Part shown: positions 38,801 through 50,875 of the stretch, in pieces
How the letters are laid out: every line of letters begins with the position of its first letter
Position numbering within the stretch: the first letter of the stretch is position 1
From: Ricinus communis
Lineage: Eukaryota > Streptophyta > Magnoliopsida > Malpighiales > Euphorbiaceae
Length of the DNA: 64,000 nucleotides
Assembly: GCF_019578655.1 (NCBI RefSeq)
Contig: NC_063258.1
Span: forward strand, 25,548,802 to 25,612,801
Direction of reading: 5' to 3'
Made by a program: the position numbers and the translations under genes
The notes under the pieces: generated by a model
Databases searched by the model: none
What the model was told of the DNA's origin: nothing
What the model saw: only the letters and a program-made list of their open reading frames with translations

Positions 38801-40666
38801 GTGACCTTAGTAGTATCTATAAAACTAATTAGATATGCTTCACATCCATTTTAATTAATCGACAACACTTTGAAATCAAACAATTAGGAATTGTCTTCCT
38901 TTCACCCACCATTACTATTTTCATTTCTCCTTGTATTTCCATAGCCACTTCCTTCGTTTTACAATCAACAATAGCATGATTTCTTGACAACCAATCCATC
39001 CCCAAAATAACATCAAACTCTCTAAGATTAATAACAACCAAATCTCGCATGTAGTTTGACACTATCTACTACTACAGGACATGATCTCACTATCGTATTT
39101 CTGTGATAATACCCCCAGAAGGCATAGATACATATATATCATAACCTAATGCCTCTATATTAGCATGAACATGCGATGCAAAATCATGTGATATGAATGA
39201 ACATGTGGATCCAGGATCAATAAGAACATGTGCATCGGAATCATGAATAGAAAGTATACCAAGAACAATTTCGGTGCTACAAATGCTTCATTTCTAGTAG
39301 TAGCAAATACTCTAGCTTGTGCTTGTGGTTGACCAATTTGTTCCGATGGTGTTGCTTTGAAATAGTTAAACCTCCTCCGCCACCTCTTCCTCCTCTCACT
39401 GAACCAACTGGAATATTTTCACCAACACTACTCTGACCCACTGTATAAGATTCTCCAGCATTATTTCTTCTCATAGGACAATTTCTAGAATAATGTCCTG
39501 GCGTACTACAAGTAAAACATACTACTAGTCTAGGTCCCCAACATTCTCCAGTATGTCTCCTGTTGCACGTAGGACAAACAGGAGCAAACCCTCTACTGGC
39601 TGAAACTTGTCCTCCCTCAAGTCTGGATGAATTGTATCCACCTCTACTATAAGGTACTGTGGAGGATCTACTAGACTGACCACCAAACCTTCGTCCACGA
39701 TAACTACTCCGCTGTGAATTAGAGCCTCTAAATGAAGAAATACTAATATGTCTTGGAGGATTACTATAAGCACCAATGATCTTCTTTTTTTTAGCTTCCA
39801 TAGTATTCCTTTCAAATGATGTTTCTTCAGCTCTCAAAGCAGCTTCAATTGAGGCATTGTAATTATGAGGTTTCACTGCCATTTTCTCACGAATGTCAAG
39901 CCTCAAACCCATCTCAAATTTCTTCCTTTTCAGTTCTTGATTGGCTATTTCTTCCCGTGCATACTTACATAATCTCACAAATTGAACTTCAGACTCTGCA
40001 ACGACATATCATTCTGTTTCAACCGAAGAAATTCAAGCTTCTTTCTATCTCTATAAATTTCGGAGTATACTTCTCGTGAAATTCTCTCAAGAAATCATTC
40101 CAAGTCAAAGTGATTGGTCGATCTTTGCTTCTTAAAACTGTTTCCCACCAATCAAGTGCATCTTTTCTATTAAAGATCACGTATATAGAAGCCTTTGTTC
40201 GGATGTGCAATTAAATCTATCCAACACCCTTCAGATTTCGTAACCATTCCTCGGCCTCGGCAGGGATCGGGTAGTACCTTGAAAAAATTAGCACCTTGTT
40301 TCCTAACTCTTTCATAATTCTTATCTATCATGACTTTTTGTTGTTGAGTCCGGTAGGTGCTTGTTGTTGAGTCCGAGGCATTGCTTGTGTTTGTTGCCGT
40401 TGCATCGGAAAATCCATAAACTGTTCCATAACATTTTGTACATTCGATTGTGCAAGCATTTTCGAATGTAGCTCATGCTCATCATGTTGATCATGTTCGG
40501 ATGCATTTTCATGACCATGCATGACTCTAATGACTTATCCGGGCCGATTCGCGTGTTCTCCTTGTCTCTCCATCTATATATATGAAATGCAAATATTCAG
40601 TCAAGTTCAAAGAACATATATCATATGCTTAATGATGTGCAACATGAATCTACTCCCAATGAATCT

Positions 40667-40684
40667 AATCCCTGCTCGATACCA
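40667..40684 (-). other. Primer binding site of the gypsy element
   Basis: On the minus strand, TGGTATCGAGC follows the 5' LTR after six bases. It matches the initiator tRNA-Met PBS except for one missing base inside the usual TATCAGAGC. Confidence 0.65.
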
Positions 40685-40690
40685 CTAAAA

Positions 40691-41798
40691 TGTAACACCC
40701 CCATCACATGCTAACCAATAAACATTAGCCGGAAGCATACAAGCGTCGTAGAATATATACTACAGTAGATAGGTCAATATGTAGGTTGTTAAGAATCCGG
40801 ACACAAGGTTATTAACATATAAACATATGATTATACTTAAACATCATTTAACAAGTATTACAAACATCTTCTTATGCCTTATAAGGCATACTTCCATATA
40901 TATCACATAACTGCATACAAAAATGCATCAGGAGGAGACTTCACAAAACTACAAAATTATAGAGGACTCTTTAAACTTTCCATAGACACCAATTAAGCTT
41001 AATTTGGACTTATATAACTCATGTTATGCCTAAAATACAGAACATCAAGGTTGCTGGAATTTTGACAGTTTTCTATCTTAACATACTTAAACTTAAATCA
41101 AGCTTAATCTTTATGCAATCATTCAATACTCTACTAATTCATGATAATCAGACCTTTAATTAATCAATGAGAGCATCAAATGAAGTTTTTCCAATTTGTA
41201 ATCAAGAACCCTAATGACAAATTAATAACACTCAAGTAACAACTTACCAATTTCAGCTTTTGGGTTGCTAATATGCTTAAATCCTTTAGCTTTAGCTTGG
41301 CTCCTTCAATAGTTGGCAAAATCCTATCTTAATCTTAAGTTTTTCTAGGTATTCCACTCCTCTCTCTTATTCCAAATTTTGTGTTTTTGGCCATGTACGA
41401 ATTTTAGAGAAATGAAGAGGTAAAATAAGCTTACTCATGGTTCCAATTTCCAATATTCCTCTCTTAATGCCACCACCTACTAAACTATTTTTATCATCCT
41501 AAATTAATTCTTACTAACCATGTATAGGTACTAACTTTTAATTGTATCTTTTAAGTCCAATCTATTTACCCAACCTTCAACTATTGGTTCAATTAAGTCT
41601 TAAGGCTTAATACACATAACTCAAGTACTTAATCAACTTATCTAAATTAATAATCTAATATCATGCTTCTTATTCTCTACTTATAATTAATATATATATG
41701 TTCTCATAAAATAAAAATATCATTGATATACCATCATATGCCCAATGATTAAATGTAAATGCACATAACATGGATGATGAGAAAATGCAGGCGTTACA
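40691..41798 (-). repeat. 5' LTR of the gypsy element
   Basis: 1,108 bases with the same termini as the 3' LTR. Single-base differences include one missing base in CCAGGAAG and one in CAGGTAG relative to the other LTR. Confidence 0.93.
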
Positions 41799-41803
41799 CC
41801 TTC

Positions 41804-41885
41804 TACGCTAGCAGCCCCTGGCTTACCCAAAGTAGACCTGTTAACGTTCCATTTGAAAGAAGAAGAAGGAAGTGACAACCAAAGG
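41804..41885 (-). mobile_element. LINE RNase H remnant, proximal half
   Basis: The minus strand reads WNVNRSTLGKPGAASVEG, the start of an RVT_3 RNase H domain. It continues after the gypsy insertion into the half at 34,405-34,729. The 5' part of the LINE is not recognisable further right. Confidence 0.7.
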
Positions 41886-42795
41886 TATTAAGTCTAACTA
41901 ATCTCGTAATCTCCCAATATTTAGCAATTAGAATATGAGAGGATGTGATTTATAGAATAAAGAAAAGATGGGACTGTCACTTTAATCCAAAAGGAAAACC
42001 TAATCAATATTATATCACGAATTTATCTCCAATCAACATATTTAATTATTGATTCTACATGATATGACAAAAATAATGTTTTGTATTTTTCTTAATAAAA
42101 ATGAATTCTATTTTATTATTTCTTAAAAAATTATTTAAATATACATCTATTGTCGAACTGAGTTTATAAATAAATATATAGCATTTAAAAGCACTAGAAT
42201 ATGCAGTGAATCTCTTTTTTCTGTTTTCCAATTTTCAGTTACCTTATATATGATGCTAAACAATAAGAGAACACAATCATCATCCTGGCACCATTTCATT
42301 CTTTATAAAATCTGACCATGGCTAATAATTAAAGGATGAAAGCTGAGGATAAGTTGCCCAAGAAATCAGGTCAGAATTAAGCAAGGCATATTCCTTAAAC
42401 ATTTGTAAACCCAAGAGTACATATCCAAAATGACCTTCTAGCTAGCCAGTTCAACCCTTCTATGTCTTTCACCAATCCCATTAATTACCTAGAACCCTAC
42501 GATTTCTTAAATCATTTAGTCTAATGGTAATTAAAAAGTAGTTAACGATTTCCATAATATTGCTAATAATTCTACTGTAATATAAACATTTGGCCACTAA
42601 ATTATTAATCTAATAGTAACTAATAACCTATACGACAGTTGAGTAAAAGATGAAGAGACAGTAATAGTAATAGCATTAGGAATAATTTTATAAGATATTA
42701 TTAATGGAAAATGGAGTGATGTATTTGTAAGGTAGTTGCCAACTAGCAAAATTTGGCAGTTGCCTTTGAAGAGCCTCAATAGCTCTTTGCATGTT

Positions 42796-42801
42796 CACGT
42801 G
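42796..42801 (+). promoter_or_regulatory. Perfect G-box CACGTG
   Basis: CACGTG within TTCACGTGGT lies 46 bases before the TATA box of the HyPRP gene and close to a CATG-type element (TTTGCATG). Spacing fits a functional bZIP/bHLH site. Motif evidence only. Confidence 0.5.
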
Positions 42802-42846
42802 GTGTGCTCTAGGGTTTTTTTGTTTTCTTCTTCTCCTCGCCATTTC

Positions 42847-42855
42847 TATATAATA
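42847..42855 (+). promoter_or_regulatory. TATA box of the HyPRP gene
   Basis: TATATAATA lies 73 bases upstream of the start codon at 42928. Transcription would start near 42,880, giving a leader of about 45-50 bases. Confidence 0.65.
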
Positions 42856-42927
42856 CTTCACTACTCTACACAAAAAACTACTCTAATTGTTTTCCTTTTA
42901 TTTCCCATCTTCTCTTCTTTCCAAGAA

Positions 42928-43668
42928 ATGAAGATGGAGTCCACCAAGATTTTAGCTCTTCTCTTCATTTGCATGTTCTTCACTTCCTCAGCAGCCACCG
43001 CAGTTAACCCTGACTGCGGCGCTTGCGGCCATCACAAGCCACCAAAGCACGGAGGACACAAAGGGGGTGGTGGTGGTCTTTTGCCACCAATTGTTAAGCC
43101 TCCAATTAACTTGCCACCAGTAATTCCTCCAGTGGTTAAGCCTCCAATTAACTTGCCACCAGTAATTCCTCCAGTGGTTAAGCCTCCAATTAACTTGCCA
43201 CCAGTTATTCCTCCAGTGGTCAAGCCTCCAATCAACTTGCCACCAGTTATTCCTCCTGTTGTTAAGCCTCCAATCAACTTGCCACCAGTTATTCCTCCCG
43301 TTATTAAACCACCAATCAATCTTCCTCCAGTTACAGTTCCTCCAGTTATTACTAACCCACCGAAGGGAAGTGGTGGAAAGCCATGCCCACCGCCACCAGC
43401 AAAGGCTGCTACTTGCCCAATCGATACATTGAAATTAGGCGCTTGTGTTGATCTTCTTGGCGGGTTAGTGCACATTGGTCTTGGTGACCCAGTTGTCAAT
43501 CAATGTTGTCCAGTTCTTCAAGGACTTGTTGAGCTTGAAGCTGCAGTTTGTCTCTGCACCACTCTCAAACTCAAGCTTCTAAACCTTAACATCTATGTTC
43601 CACTTGCTCTTCAACTCCTTGTTACTTGTGGCAAGACTCCTCCTCCTGGTTACACCTGCACTCTCTAG
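42928..43668 (+). CDS. Hybrid proline-rich protein (HyPRP), 8-cysteine motif
   Basis: A single-exon gene of 246 residues. Residues 1 to about 25 are a signal peptide (STKILALLFICMFFTSS). A short Cys/His/Gly-rich segment follows. Residues 57-140 are six repeats of the 14-residue unit KPPINLPPVIPPVV. From residue 163 the eight-cysteine domain begins at CPIDTLKLGACVDLLGG, continues through QCCPVLQGL and CLCTTLK, and ends GYTCTL. Cysteine order is C..C..CC..C.C..C..C, as in lipid-transfer-like HyPRPs. Role by family: secreted cell-wall or wall-membrane protein linked to development and stress; no enzymatic activity is known. The frame is open upstream to about 42,736, but the start at 42928 follows the TATA box and begins the signal peptide. 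An MKMEST pair of methionines leaves a two-codon ambiguity. Confidence 0.95.
   Translation: MKMESTKILALLFICMFFTSSAATAVNPDCGACGHHKPPKHGGHKGGGGGLLPPIVKPPINLPPVIPPVVKPPINLPPVIPPVVKPPINLPPVIPPVVKPPINLPPVIPPVVKPPINLPPVIPPVIKPPINLPPVTVPPVITNPPKGSGGKPCPPPPAKAATCPIDTLKLGACVDLLGGLVHIGLGDPVVNQCCPVLQGLVELEAAVCLCTTLKLKLLNLNIYVPLALQLLVTCGKTPPPGYTCTL
43096..43347 (+). repeat. Six 42-bp coding repeats in HyPRP
   Basis: Tandem 42-base units encode KPPINLPPVIPPVV. Units 1 and 2 are identical at the nucleotide level, units 3-5 carry a few mostly silent changes, and unit 6 is the most diverged. The minus-strand open frame across this array is a by-product of the repeat. Confidence 0.92.
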
Positions 43669-44368
43669 ATCCAAGTTAAGTACATTACTACTTTTTTCTT
43701 TTTATTTGGGCTCAATATTTGTTCAGTTTTGGAGACAACAATAATACTATAGGGTTTAAGAACATTGCTGAAGTATTCTACCACTTCACCTAACTCACAA
43801 ACCCTAACTAGTAACTTTGCTTAAGTTCTTCATATAGGACTGCAGGTTCTAATTTTCCAATGAGCTCAGTAGTCTTATTGCACAATTTCACATGCATGTG
43901 TTTCCTTATTTCACGTTTGTCTTCTTCATAAAATTCTTTTGCTTCTTTAAAGAAATGTAGCAAAAGAAAAAGAATTTACAGGAGAAATATAAAGTGGAAT
44001 GGCAAAAGACTCACATGTCTATTTTAGATGATTCATTTCTGGCAGTTCGGCCAGGATTTTGGAAGTTCTTCTTTTCCTAGCATTGGGACCAAACAACAAG
44101 TATTTGTCACTTAAAAAAGAAAACATATCCCTGCAAACTAGTCTGGATAAGTTGATACATATAATTTCAGGTGAAGACATGCCTTGAATTTATATTCAAG
44201 TCACATGATTTCTTAAAAAAAAAACATGTATGAAAAGAAAGGCAGCCTAATCCTAAAATTCTTGTTAAACTATGCACTAAATGATATTTTTGACTTGAGC
44301 TATTTAAAAATTAATAAAGTAAACATATAGACCATTTAGAGTAATTTCTTAAAGGCTTTGCTTGCTGC

Positions 44369-44402
<34 letters not shown>

Positions 44403-47400
44403 TGGGTGATGTATATATATATATTTGATGGTGTATGTACATGCAGGTTGCCAGAAGAATCACAGACACTCACATGCATCTTGAAATCGACATGAGAGGA
44501 TGTCGACCCTTAATTTCTCTCTCCATCTCTCTCTTCTCTTTGTTTTAATTTCTTGATTGGCAATGATGATGTTTGGATTACATTGTACACCATTTAATTT
44601 GTATTATTATTATTATGATTATGATTATGATTAAGATTGTTGTATGTGTGGTTTGTCTTAGACAAGGGAGCAATGAAGAGATTTTCTCTTATCATTTCAG
44701 ATCTTATCTTTTAGATATCCAATCTGTTAATCCGCTTTATTTTCTATAATTATTATTAACTTTTCTTTCTTTTTAATAAACTACTTATGAATAACATAAA
44801 ATGTAAAAATGAAATTAAATACCATCATTTTATTGAACGAATCTTTTAATAACAATAATGGATCAAAATTATATATAATAATTTTTCAGATAAAAGACTC
44901 AAGAATTTATTTGGAAAAGCTAAATAAAAGGTTATGACTGTTAAAAATACAAAAAAAAATTGTAAGAAAAAAGAAGAAGTTAAAATTAAAAATAAATGAA
45001 TACAACTACAAACGAGTTTGTCTTTAAGAAAACAATAGAACGCTCTAGCCCCTCTTATATGTATGTGAAAAGGTGCATTAAATCTCCTCTTTTTTCTTTA
45101 TCATATCCAAATATTATCTCCACAACTAACTTGCTTTTGGCATAATTCAAAAGCGTAATTATTTAATTACCAAAGAAAGTATGAAAAGAAAGAAACCCTT
45201 AATTTAGGGGGTCTACAAAAGATTGAGCACTTTTCTTCAACTTTGGCCGATAATTAAGGACAACCTCCTTTAAGCTTTAAAGTTGAAATGGGTCACCTTC
45301 CTGAGCTAAATCAATCAAACATTCCTTTCCATTTTTTCAGGGTACAATTCACAATATGGGGGAGAGAGAGAGAGAGAGGAGATGCTGGTTTTAGAATTTC
45401 AGTGGGCTATTATTATATCTTATTTCTGAAACACTACATTGCATCAGCAGCAAGAATGAAAAGGACACTGATAAAACTGGACATATTTCCTTTTGCCAGG
45501 TGAGTAATTCTGTGGGCAGATATTAGGGGGACACAATTTTGTAACAGTTTTTCTTTTACCATGAAGCTGTACTAACAAAATAATTTAAGAGAGATATTAT
45601 TCACTTCCAAAAATTACCAATGAATGGTTGAGATTGGATCTTGCATATATGCATTTCTTTTCCTGTCACTCTCTCATTGTGCAAACCTTATCACACAAGT
45701 GCCAACTTCAAAAGAATTTAACAATGGCCTGAATAACATGTGCAATTATTGGCTAATCTTTACTTATAACCCTACTTTTTAACAATTGGTGTTTTCCTGT
45801 TTGTTTGGCAATTTGGCCTCTTTCTTTAATTCAACTGGTGACAAGAAATTTCCAACTGACTACATATATCTCTAAAAGACACTCACTCAACTACACTTTG
45901 TAATGATTTCATAAGTGTTGCAGTTTCTAAATTTATTAATTATAGATATATATTTATTAATTTTAAATAATAAAATTATATATTAATTATTTATTTTATT
46001 ATTTTGATATATAAAGCTAGTAAATTATTACTGATAAAGATAATTTTTATTAATTATGTCTTGTATCAGGTTTTTTAAGTTAGTATTGTGGATATTTATT
46101 AGACTATATCACACACACTGTCCCATCCCTCGTTCGTATACAGATTTGGGTATGCTTTTTGTATTTGCCTTTTTTATTTCTTTCTCTTTTCGGTCAATTA
46201 TAAATAAATAAACGTATATATATAAATTAGGCACAATGCATAATTAAATATTTAAATTTTAATTATTTTAATATTTTAATTTTCAATTTAATCTAACAAA
46301 TATCTAAATTATATTTTTATAACTTATGAAATACTTTTAATTTTCAATTTAATCTGACACATGAACTTTATTTTATAATAATTTTTAAATACATATACAT
46401 AATACACATGGACGTGTTGAACGAAATCATGCGTTAAAAAGTGTTTAAATAGCACAAAAAATATAAGTTGAGGCGTCTATCAAGTTATATTGAAGATTAA
46501 AATGTTAAAACGATCCAATGGTCCAGATTTGGGTATCTAAATATTTAGACTATAAATTATTTCTAACTCTCATACACTAATATTAAGATTACTTTTATAA
46601 TTGTTAGATGTCCGTTAATCTAACAATTAGTCTTCAACCAAGAATTATTTATTTAAAAATTTTACTTAATTTATTAAAATTAACTCATCTATAATAATTT
46701 AAAATTTTTAATTATATAAAATTTTAAATTAACTTTTACCATTTAAATTTTATATTTATAAATAAATTCCAAGCAGATACAAAACTTAAAACACAATTCT
46801 AATACCCGATTTGACGGTTAAGTTCTTCGTCCTGGCAAATTCCCCTCCATTATCTGTGCTGTTGAAGTCCCGGAATTTGCAATATCTAACTCATATATAT
46901 TATTCATCTTAAAATCATGTTGCAAGGCTAATGGGAACCACTTTGGGAACAATAGAACCCCACTTCACAAGATTTTTTTTTTCTCCCAATAACTCTGAGA
47001 CTTCCGTGATCAGGGTGAAAATATAATAAGTGCTTCTCTTCATACACAGAAAACCTTCGTCACCCAGTCTTTATCTTGACGCCCTGGCTCCTGTATCTCC
47101 ATGTATGAGCAGTACCCTTATAGCCATGATTGAACATTTCTATAGGGACCACTTCTGTGCTATATTTGTCACATGAACTTAGTTTGTCTTTTCCTCCCAC
47201 TAACACAATCTTGTCTATTTGATAAAACCTCCTTTAATTTAGCTTTGACATATCAGGAGATTCCATGGCCATGTCCAATATTGTTCTTTTAGTAAAACAT
47301 GTTACATATGATCTCCTGTTAGTCTGTTGACAAGAAGGAAGGAAGCCTTTTGAAGAAAGCATTACCATAGATAGAGTTTAACTCATATGGAGTTGCATAT

Positions 47401-47888
47401 GTGTGGTTCAGTAAAAGGTGCAATTTTTATTTTTCGTTGGGAGTATTAGCTATTTTAGTAGAAACTTTGCTAATAATCTGAGAAGGTAAGATGCAACCAT
47501 CTGTTGCTTTACTAAAGAAAATGTAAAATGTTAGCATATTTAAGTAATTGGACATAAACTGACATTCACTCATTCCACGTTTCTTAATATTATAGGATAC
47601 GGGTTTAGACAAAAAAAAAAAAAAAAACAAATCGATATTTTATACATTAATAAACTAACGAAAAAAGTAAAGCAACTTCAAAATTAATTCTTCAATCCGT
47701 TCTCATAATCGATTATTCTAAAAGAGCAATCTAGAGTTGATGTTGAAACTCTTTCATTAATCAATTGTAGTTCATTACTTAAATGGAATTATAAGTATAG
47801 AAGAGATAAATGATGATAAGAATGTGCAAAATATGCTATGATACAATATGTCAGAACCATTAAGCATAGTAAGTTTTGTTGTGAATAG
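43669..47888. other. HyPRP 3' region and intergenic DNA
   Basis: Probable HyPRP 3'UTR, possibly with an intron (donor near 43,676, acceptor ending 44,447) and a terminal exon to about 44,690. After that, AT-rich sequence without recognisable genes. Contains an AT microsatellite (44372-44399), a GA run (about 45,361-45,378) and a two-copy AT-rich duplication of about 68 bases (46,270-46,400). Confidence 0.45.
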
Positions 47889-48110
47889 GGATCCATCGAT
47901 GATAATTATGGTGCTGCAGTTGAGGAGTTTAATCCTAATGTTACACATGAGGATGAAGCAGTAGTAGAGAATGGTGTTGCTAAGAGGTTTGGTGCAGTTA
48001 ATGACGAAAATGTTGATGTTTGTGGTGAAAAGAGTGATGCTGAAACGGGTGGCGGGTTTATTGCAGGGGATAGTGAAATTGCAGTTGTGGATTTATCAGT
48101 ACACAAATGA
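47889..48110 (+). other. Unidentified acidic coding-like fragment
   Basis: A 73-codon open stretch runs from just after a TAG to a TGA. It has no start codon at its head and is rich in Asp, Glu and Val (VEEFNPNVTHEDEAVVENG, later GDSEIAVVDLSVHK). A second short acidic segment (LGLYSSSDEDYSATN) follows in the region to about 48,230. Codon usage looks coding, but I recognise no family. It could be a gene or transposase fragment. Confidence 0.35.
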
Positions 48111-48239
48111 TAAGAGCAGAATGCAGAATTAGGGTAAATTACAGTGTTGCAGGGTTGAATGATGATGATATTTTAGGTTTATATTCATCTTCTGATGAGG
48201 ATTACAGTGCTACTAACGTTACTAATGCTATAAGCATAA

Positions 48240-50875
48240 TTATTTCACTATTAAATATTATTTTAAAATAATATTTATTTATTATGAGCTATAAAAAGTT
48301 AATTATACGAGATCAATTGAAAATAAGTTATTATTAATTATTTTTAAAAAGATTATATTGTCAAAATAAATAAAATAATTAAATTAATTATTAACTTATA
48401 AAAATAGAATCAACAACTAATCATTATTGACTGATATTATTAGCCGCATCTAACTTCAAGAGTCTAGATGGTTTTATTAAAAATTCATGAAGCTACTGAT
48501 ATTTCATTGAAAGAATTATCTGAAATCCAATACAAAAATTAACTTTAGAAACAGTTATGGAGTCCATAACCACCACAGGCTTCAAGTAACCCTGTCTCTA
48601 TTTCCCATTAGCTAATTATCATGACCTATAAACCTTCTAAAGCTCAAAGAGAAGGTTTCTCTTTTAAATCCCAATTCAAAATATAAAAGTTCATGTAGTT
48701 CAGTTGTTGACAGGGTTTAAACTGTATAAACTTACTGTTGCAGTCAATTTTTCTATTCAAGTAACACAGTTGCAAATTTGGTTACTATACACACACATAC
48801 AGAAATACATATCAGGCATAACCAATTGAACAACCTATCTTCACCATATATCTTAGATTCTTCAATGATTAGCTCGTACAAACTTTTATTAGTTTTTTCA
48901 TTTTAGTATTCTTAGTTATCTTTAAATGGTTTCATGGAATGTAATATGTATTATTTTGATCTGAATGTGATTATAAATCTAATGTTTTATGTCATACACA
49001 TATTTTAAAAATATCAACAATTATTTGAGTAATTTTTCAAAATCCAAAGCGCATAGAGTACTTTCTAAGAGTTTGAATGCAGTTGATATAGAGAGAGATA
49101 TAGATCGTCGAGCGGAAATCGTTACCATAATATTCTTAAAAATATAAGAATGTAACGTTTATTATGTTAAAAGATGTCGGTAGAAGTATGGGTAGACATA
49201 CACCCTTTTGTGTAGTAGGGGTAAGGAAATTGACACTACCTATCCAATTGGGATGTCTAGAGATGATTAACAATAACTTTTTGAAAGAATACAATAGGTG
49301 AGAGCAGCAGATCATGTCTTATATGTTTTTATTGGTAAATAGGTGAATTTCCCCTTTTCAGCAAACATCTAAAGCAAGATACAGCTTTTATGCATCTTTC
49401 TCTGATAAAAGGACATAAATTCTATGGTTGAACCATGTGGAAACATGGAAGCTATTTTTCAGCTCGCTATATTGCCAAAATTCTTGGTTGCAGAACAGGT
49501 TAAATCCTGCAAATATACATATGCATATGTGAGTGATGTGTTTGTCCTTTTCTTGCAATCAGTAATATTCAAGAAATTATGTATTCTTGCATATCATCAT
49601 TTTAGTGAGAATGGATGTGACTGCTCTTTTACAACTAATGTTTTACAAGTTTCTTTTCTCCCCCATTCTTCTTTCCTTTTTTGTTTTTTCTTTTACTAAA
49701 GCTCAATTAAAGGATCTAATAATACTCAATTACAGGATCTGTACATTCTAAACTTTTATACATTTCTTTTTTGTTTCTTTGAACTTTAGTCTTTAATGTT
49801 TTCATACTTGGCCCCCTAAAAGTAGTCCTGAATAAGTAATTAGAAGAGGGGCCTATCCCAGACCCCAACAATTCCTAATGATGTGATACATTTTGTTGTT
49901 CTTAGGAATGCCAGTTGGGAATATGAAAATTTTTCACATAAGATAAACAAAACAAAAAAAAAGTGGGTATCCACTTGGGTGTTATAGCTGTTTGACAAAT
50001 TGCACATGTTTCACTGTCTCTGTTTATCAACCGATCTCCCCTCAATTCCTTACAATTTTTCTCTTTTCTTCAAATGTTTTTTTCCTTTAATCAATTTTGA
50101 GCAAGTCGTAAAATCAAATACTCTTCTCAGCTATCACTTTTTTACGAAGTACATCTGGCACATTAGACATCTAATAAATATATAGCAAAAATATCAGTGG
50201 GATGAAATTATTACCTAAAATGATTGGTACTGCATTGTTTAACCATGACAAAAGATTTCATTTCATGATATCCATCTTAAGATATTCCATTGTCTTGTAG
50301 TGACAGCAAGGGTGAAGTCAGTCGCTGGTGGGGAGAAACTCCACTGTGCTCGGAAAATGTACCTCGTGGCAAGAAATAACACCATAACGCTGAAGCTAAT
50401 TAGACACTTGAAAGAGCAAAAATAAATGATGTATAAATCTCGTAGAGATACTAGTGAGCTTTCTGCAAGGTGGGGGACCCTTTCATCTCCACCTGACCAT
50501 TTCTACATGAGCATTAATTAGAAGATTTTTGCATTGATGGAAGAACACAATGAAAGAACAATGAAATCTCTTGAGAGAAATTGATGAATAATTTCTTTCC
50601 TTCCGTTTTCAATAGCAAGAAGAGCACAACATAAATTTGAAAGGTGGGCATCCGCTCTAACCAAAACACTCTGCCACACCGATTGATCGACCCCTAAATA
50701 TGAAAAATCAAAGAAAGAAAAAGAAAAAGAAAAAAAGAAAAGAAACAGAAAATTTATTCTCTGAACTGAACTATATATATGTTACAAATCCTATATCAAA
50801 AGGATCGCTGATCTACCCACTAACTAACACTGAAGTTGAGCCAAACACAAGAATTGGAAGCCACTGATACAACCA
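48240..50875. other. Intergenic DNA
   Basis: Nothing recognisable. Several short ATG-started frames near 49,424-50,185 are phenylalanine/leucine-rich products of T-rich DNA. The last few hundred bases before 50,876 include the probable 3'UTR of the minus-strand CNOT10 gene. Confidence 0.5.

Larger units (their letters stand above)
34730..41798 (-). mobile_element. Ty3/gypsy LTR retrotransposon, chromovirus-like
   Basis: Two about 1.1-kb LTRs and a 5-bp target duplication CCTTC (34725-34729, 41799-41803) delimit a 7,069-base element transcribed on the minus strand. Gag lies at about 40,522-39,277 with knuckle CFTCSTPGHYSRNC. Protease has DPGST and FDVILGMDWLS (about 39,290-38,830). Reverse transcriptase (38,749-37,970) has FIDDILIYS. 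RNase H (about 37,960-37,400) has TDHKSLKY. The integrase region is about 37,365-36,400. The C-terminal region (36,341 to about 35,880) carries FHVSMLRRY and a chromodomain-like end cut by a TAG at 35,975-35,973. Frames are broken at many points, so no full polyprotein remains. LTR start TGTAACACCC and the C-terminal motif suggest a Tekay/Del-type chromovirus (inference). Confidence 0.93.
41886..42927. other. Intergenic DNA and HyPRP promoter
   Basis: No other gene seen. The proximal 150 bases before the HyPRP start contain CACGTG (42796-42801), a TATA box (42847-42855) and a CT-rich leader. Confidence 0.55.

Noticed and set aside
43096..43347. Regular 42-bp repeats as a possible CRISPR-like or satellite array
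   Set aside because: There are no spacers, the units are contiguous and encode a known protein repeat in a plant gene.
43032..43499. Glycine-rich 155-codon open frame on the minus strand
   Set aside because: It is the reverse complement of the HyPRP proline repeats. The plus strand has the signal peptide, eight-cysteine domain and TATA box.
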